Assembly: GCA_020445415.1 (NCBI GenBank)
Contig: JAGRGP010000101.1
Span: 1 to 64,000, forward strand
DNA from: Gammaproteobacteria bacterium
GTDB taxonomy: Bacteria; Pseudomonadota; Gammaproteobacteria; Chromatiales; Chromatiaceae
DNA length: 64,000 bases
Direction of reading: 5' to 3'
Within the stretch, counting starts at the first letter, position 1, and each line of letters starts with the position of its first letter. The notes under the pieces are model-generated. The model made no database searches and was not told the origin of the DNA. It was given only the letters and a program-made list of their open reading frames with translations. The position numbers and the translations under genes are program-made. Below are positions 62,498 to 64,000 of the stretch, one piece after another.

Positions 62498-62732
62498 CTT
62501 TTTTATCGGGGGGCTCAAGGGTTTCCTCAAGATTTTTTTCGGTAAGTGTCTGTATTTTCAACTCCGCTTCCCGAAGCGCTTGCTGGCAAGTACGGGTCAG
62601 CATGACACCTCGCTCAAACATCCGCAATGAGTCGTCCAGGGTCAGGTCACCCCGTTCGAGCTTTACCACCAGGGATTCGAGTTCGGAGAGGGCTTCCTCG
62701 AAAGAGGGCGCGGGCTGTTTTTTACTGGACAC
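62490..62732 (-). CDS. xseB: Exodeoxyribonuclease VII small subunit
   Basis: An 80-residue helical subunit, the same length as the E. coli protein, when started at GTG 62732 (then SSKKQPAPSFEEALSELESL). Longer frames upstream add a basic unrelated segment running toward parE. The motif LVVKLERGDLTLDDSLRMFERG is characteristic. XseB binds XseA to digest single-stranded DNA. Its end overlaps the ispA start, the normal xseB-ispA coupling. Confidence 0.95.
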   Translation of the reverse strand: MSSKKQPAPSFEEALSELESLVVKLERGDLTLDDSLRMFERGVMLTRTCQQALREAELKIQTLTEKNLEETLEPPDKKDE

Positions 62733-62898
62733 CTGGGGGCGCTGCCTTTGCGGGTGAGAATAAAACCTGGAAAATACATCAGGTTGTCGATAACGGTCAA
62801 TCGTCTCGCGCTCGCCAGGTGTAACTCGCGCGTGTAAACTGCTTGCCGCCATCCGCGGGCGGTTGGCCAGATCTTTCAAACGGGGTATCTCAACACTT

Positions 62899-64000
62899 AT
62901 GAGCAGCGGTTCCTACAACGCGTCGGATATCGAGGTCCTGAGTGGTCTCGACCCGGTACGCAAGCGGCCCGGTATGTACACCGACACCAGCAGGCCGAAT
63001 CATCTCGCCCAGGAGGTTATTGACAATAGCGTGGACGAGGTACTCGCCGGGCATGCGACTGTCGTGGAGGTTACCTTGTTCAAGGACGGCTCGTTGCAGG
63101 TGCGGGACGACGGCCGGGGAATGCCGGTGGATGTCCACCCCAAGCAGGGATTACCCGGAGTGGAGTTAATCCTGACTAAGTTGCACGCGGGCGGTAAGTT
63201 CTCGGGGGATAACTACCGCTTCTCGGGTGGATTGCACGGCGTTGGAGTGTCAGTGGTCAACGCGTTGTCGAAGCATTTGGAAGTCTGGGTCAAGCGTGAT
63301 GGTGGAGAGTTCAATATGGCCTTTGCCGACGGCCACAAGGTGTCGGAACTCGAACCCATCGGCAAGGTGGGTCGTTACAATACCGGGACCACGCTGCGAT
63401 TCTGGCCCAACCCCGCTTATTTCGATTCGGTCAAGTTTTCGGTGCGGCAACTGATCCATGTCCTGCGGGCCAAGGCAGTGCTCTGTCCCGGGCTGAAGGT
63501 AACCTTTTTCGACGAAACCTCCGCTGAGACCCATGAATGGTGCTTCAAGGATGGGCTCAAAGATTATCTGCTGGAGTCACTTCAGGGTATTCCGCGCCTG
63601 CCTGAGGAACCTTTTTCCGGCAATATGGAGGGCAATAGTGAAGCGGCCGAGTGGGCGGTGGTCTGGTTGCCGGAGGGAGGGGAGGGGATCACCGAAAGTT
63701 ACGTCAATCTGATTCCCACCCCATTGGGGGGGACCCATGTCAATGGGTTACGTTCTGGGCTCACCGATGCGGTTCGGGAGTTTTGTGAATTCAGAAATCT
63801 TCTGCCTCGGGGGGTACGGCTTGCCCCCGACGATGTTTGGGGGCGTTGCAGTTATGTGCTGTCGGTGAAACTTGCGGATCCTCAATTTTCCGGCCAGACC
63901 AAGGAGCGGCTTTCATCCCGGGAGTGCGCCGCGTTTGTCTCGGGGGTGGCCAAAGACGGATTTAGCCTCTGGTTGAATCAGCACATCGAGGCGGGCGAGG
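62899..64000 (+). CDS. parE: DNA topoisomerase IV subunit B, truncated by window edge
   Basis: The frame opens at ATG 62899 (MSSGSYNASDIEVLSGLDPVRKR) and continues past the right edge, showing 367 codons of about 630. The GHKL ATPase motifs are in place: QEVIDNSVDEVLAGHA, VRDDGRGMPVDV, SGGLHGVGVSVVNALS, then the transducer region with TPLGGTHVNGLRSGL and SGQTKERLSS. Sequence at RPGMYTDTSRPNHLAQEVIDN favours ParE over GyrB. It is divergent from xseB across 166 bases. Confidence 0.96.
   Translation, partial: MSSGSYNASDIEVLSGLDPVRKRPGMYTDTSRPNHLAQEVIDNSVDEVLAGHATVVEVTLFKDGSLQVRDDGRGMPVDVHPKQGLPGVELILTKLHAGGKFSGDNYRFSGGLHGVGVSVVNALSKHLEVWVKRDGGEFNMAFADGHKVSELEPIGKVGRYNTGTTLRFWPNPAYFDSVKFSVRQLIHVLRAKAVLCPGLKVTFFDETSAETHEWCFKDGLKDYLLESLQGIPRLPEEPFSGNMEGNSEAAEWAVVWLPEGGEGITESYVNLIPTPLGGTHVNGLRSGLTDAVREFCEFRNLLPRGVRLAPDDVWGRCSYVLSVKLADPQFSGQTKERLSSRECAAFVSGVAKDGFSLWLNQHIEAGE

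Overview
The window looks like chromosome from a free-living gammaproteobacterium. The main evidence is the block glyA-nrdR-ribD-ribE-ribBA-ribH-nusB-thiL-pgpA, the xseB-ispA pair next to parE, and a heat-shock region that combines sigma32-like promoters with a CIRCE operator. A Chromatiales/Ectothiorhodospiraceae-like relative is my inference only. No tRNA, rRNA, CRISPR array, insertion sequence or prophage was seen.

Layout. 1-4.7 kb: a truncated secreted ParB-like protein, an ABHD10-like hydrolase, a DUF1579-like exported protein, and a large polytopic membrane protein with an unusual cytosolic tail. 4.8-8.95 kb: proteostasis island with two tandem small heat-shock proteins behind a sigma32-type promoter, groES-groEL behind a CIRCE operator, and a third Hsp20 closed by a strong terminator. 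9.0-11.1 kb: NfeD protease/slipin pair. 11.2-12.4 kb: soluble CZB chemoreceptor behind a FliA-type promoter. 12.5-15.3 kb (minus): M20 amidohydrolase translationally coupled to a GNAT-GNAT-cNMP fusion. 15.5-31 kb: housekeeping and accessory genes (lipase, SLC13/TrkA-C transporter, CHAD, TPR membrane protein, DUF5658, YceI/cytochrome b561/LysR, molybdenum-carrier-like protein, Nudix, PAS-GGDEF-EAL protein). 31.1-40 kb: signalling operon in which a 2-phosphoglycerate kinase-like protein with ATP-cone modules overlaps a CHASE histidine kinase. It is followed by a single-domain receiver, a second CHASE/PAS kinase and a sigma54-dependent response regulator. Just downstream lie a palindrome and a good sigma54 promoter in front of a small membrane protein, probably the regulator's local target. 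40-42 kb: Na/Pi cotransporter with a terminator. 42.5-50.1 kb: TIR protein coupled to a membrane-anchored nSTAND NTPase with two WD40 propellers, convergent with two exported proteins (SH3b-DUF4399 and FGE-like/OmpA-like). This is the best candidate for an undescribed trans-envelope sensing or defence system. 50.7-52.2 kb: ExeA/GspA-like ATPase. 52.3-64 kb: glyA, nrdR, riboflavin genes, nusB, thiL, pgpA, a retropepsin-like protein, then folE2, ispA and xseB on the minus strand, and the start of parE.

How it fits together. The riboflavin genes form one near-continuous plus-strand unit. Their RibBA has lost the zinc cysteines of its GTP cyclohydrolase II half, so an active RibA must be elsewhere. 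The signalling operon, the FliA-linked receptor, the GGDEF/EAL protein and the TIR-STAND locus point to a cell with heavy environmental sensing. All functional statements rest on reading translated sequence and motifs. No database search was run.
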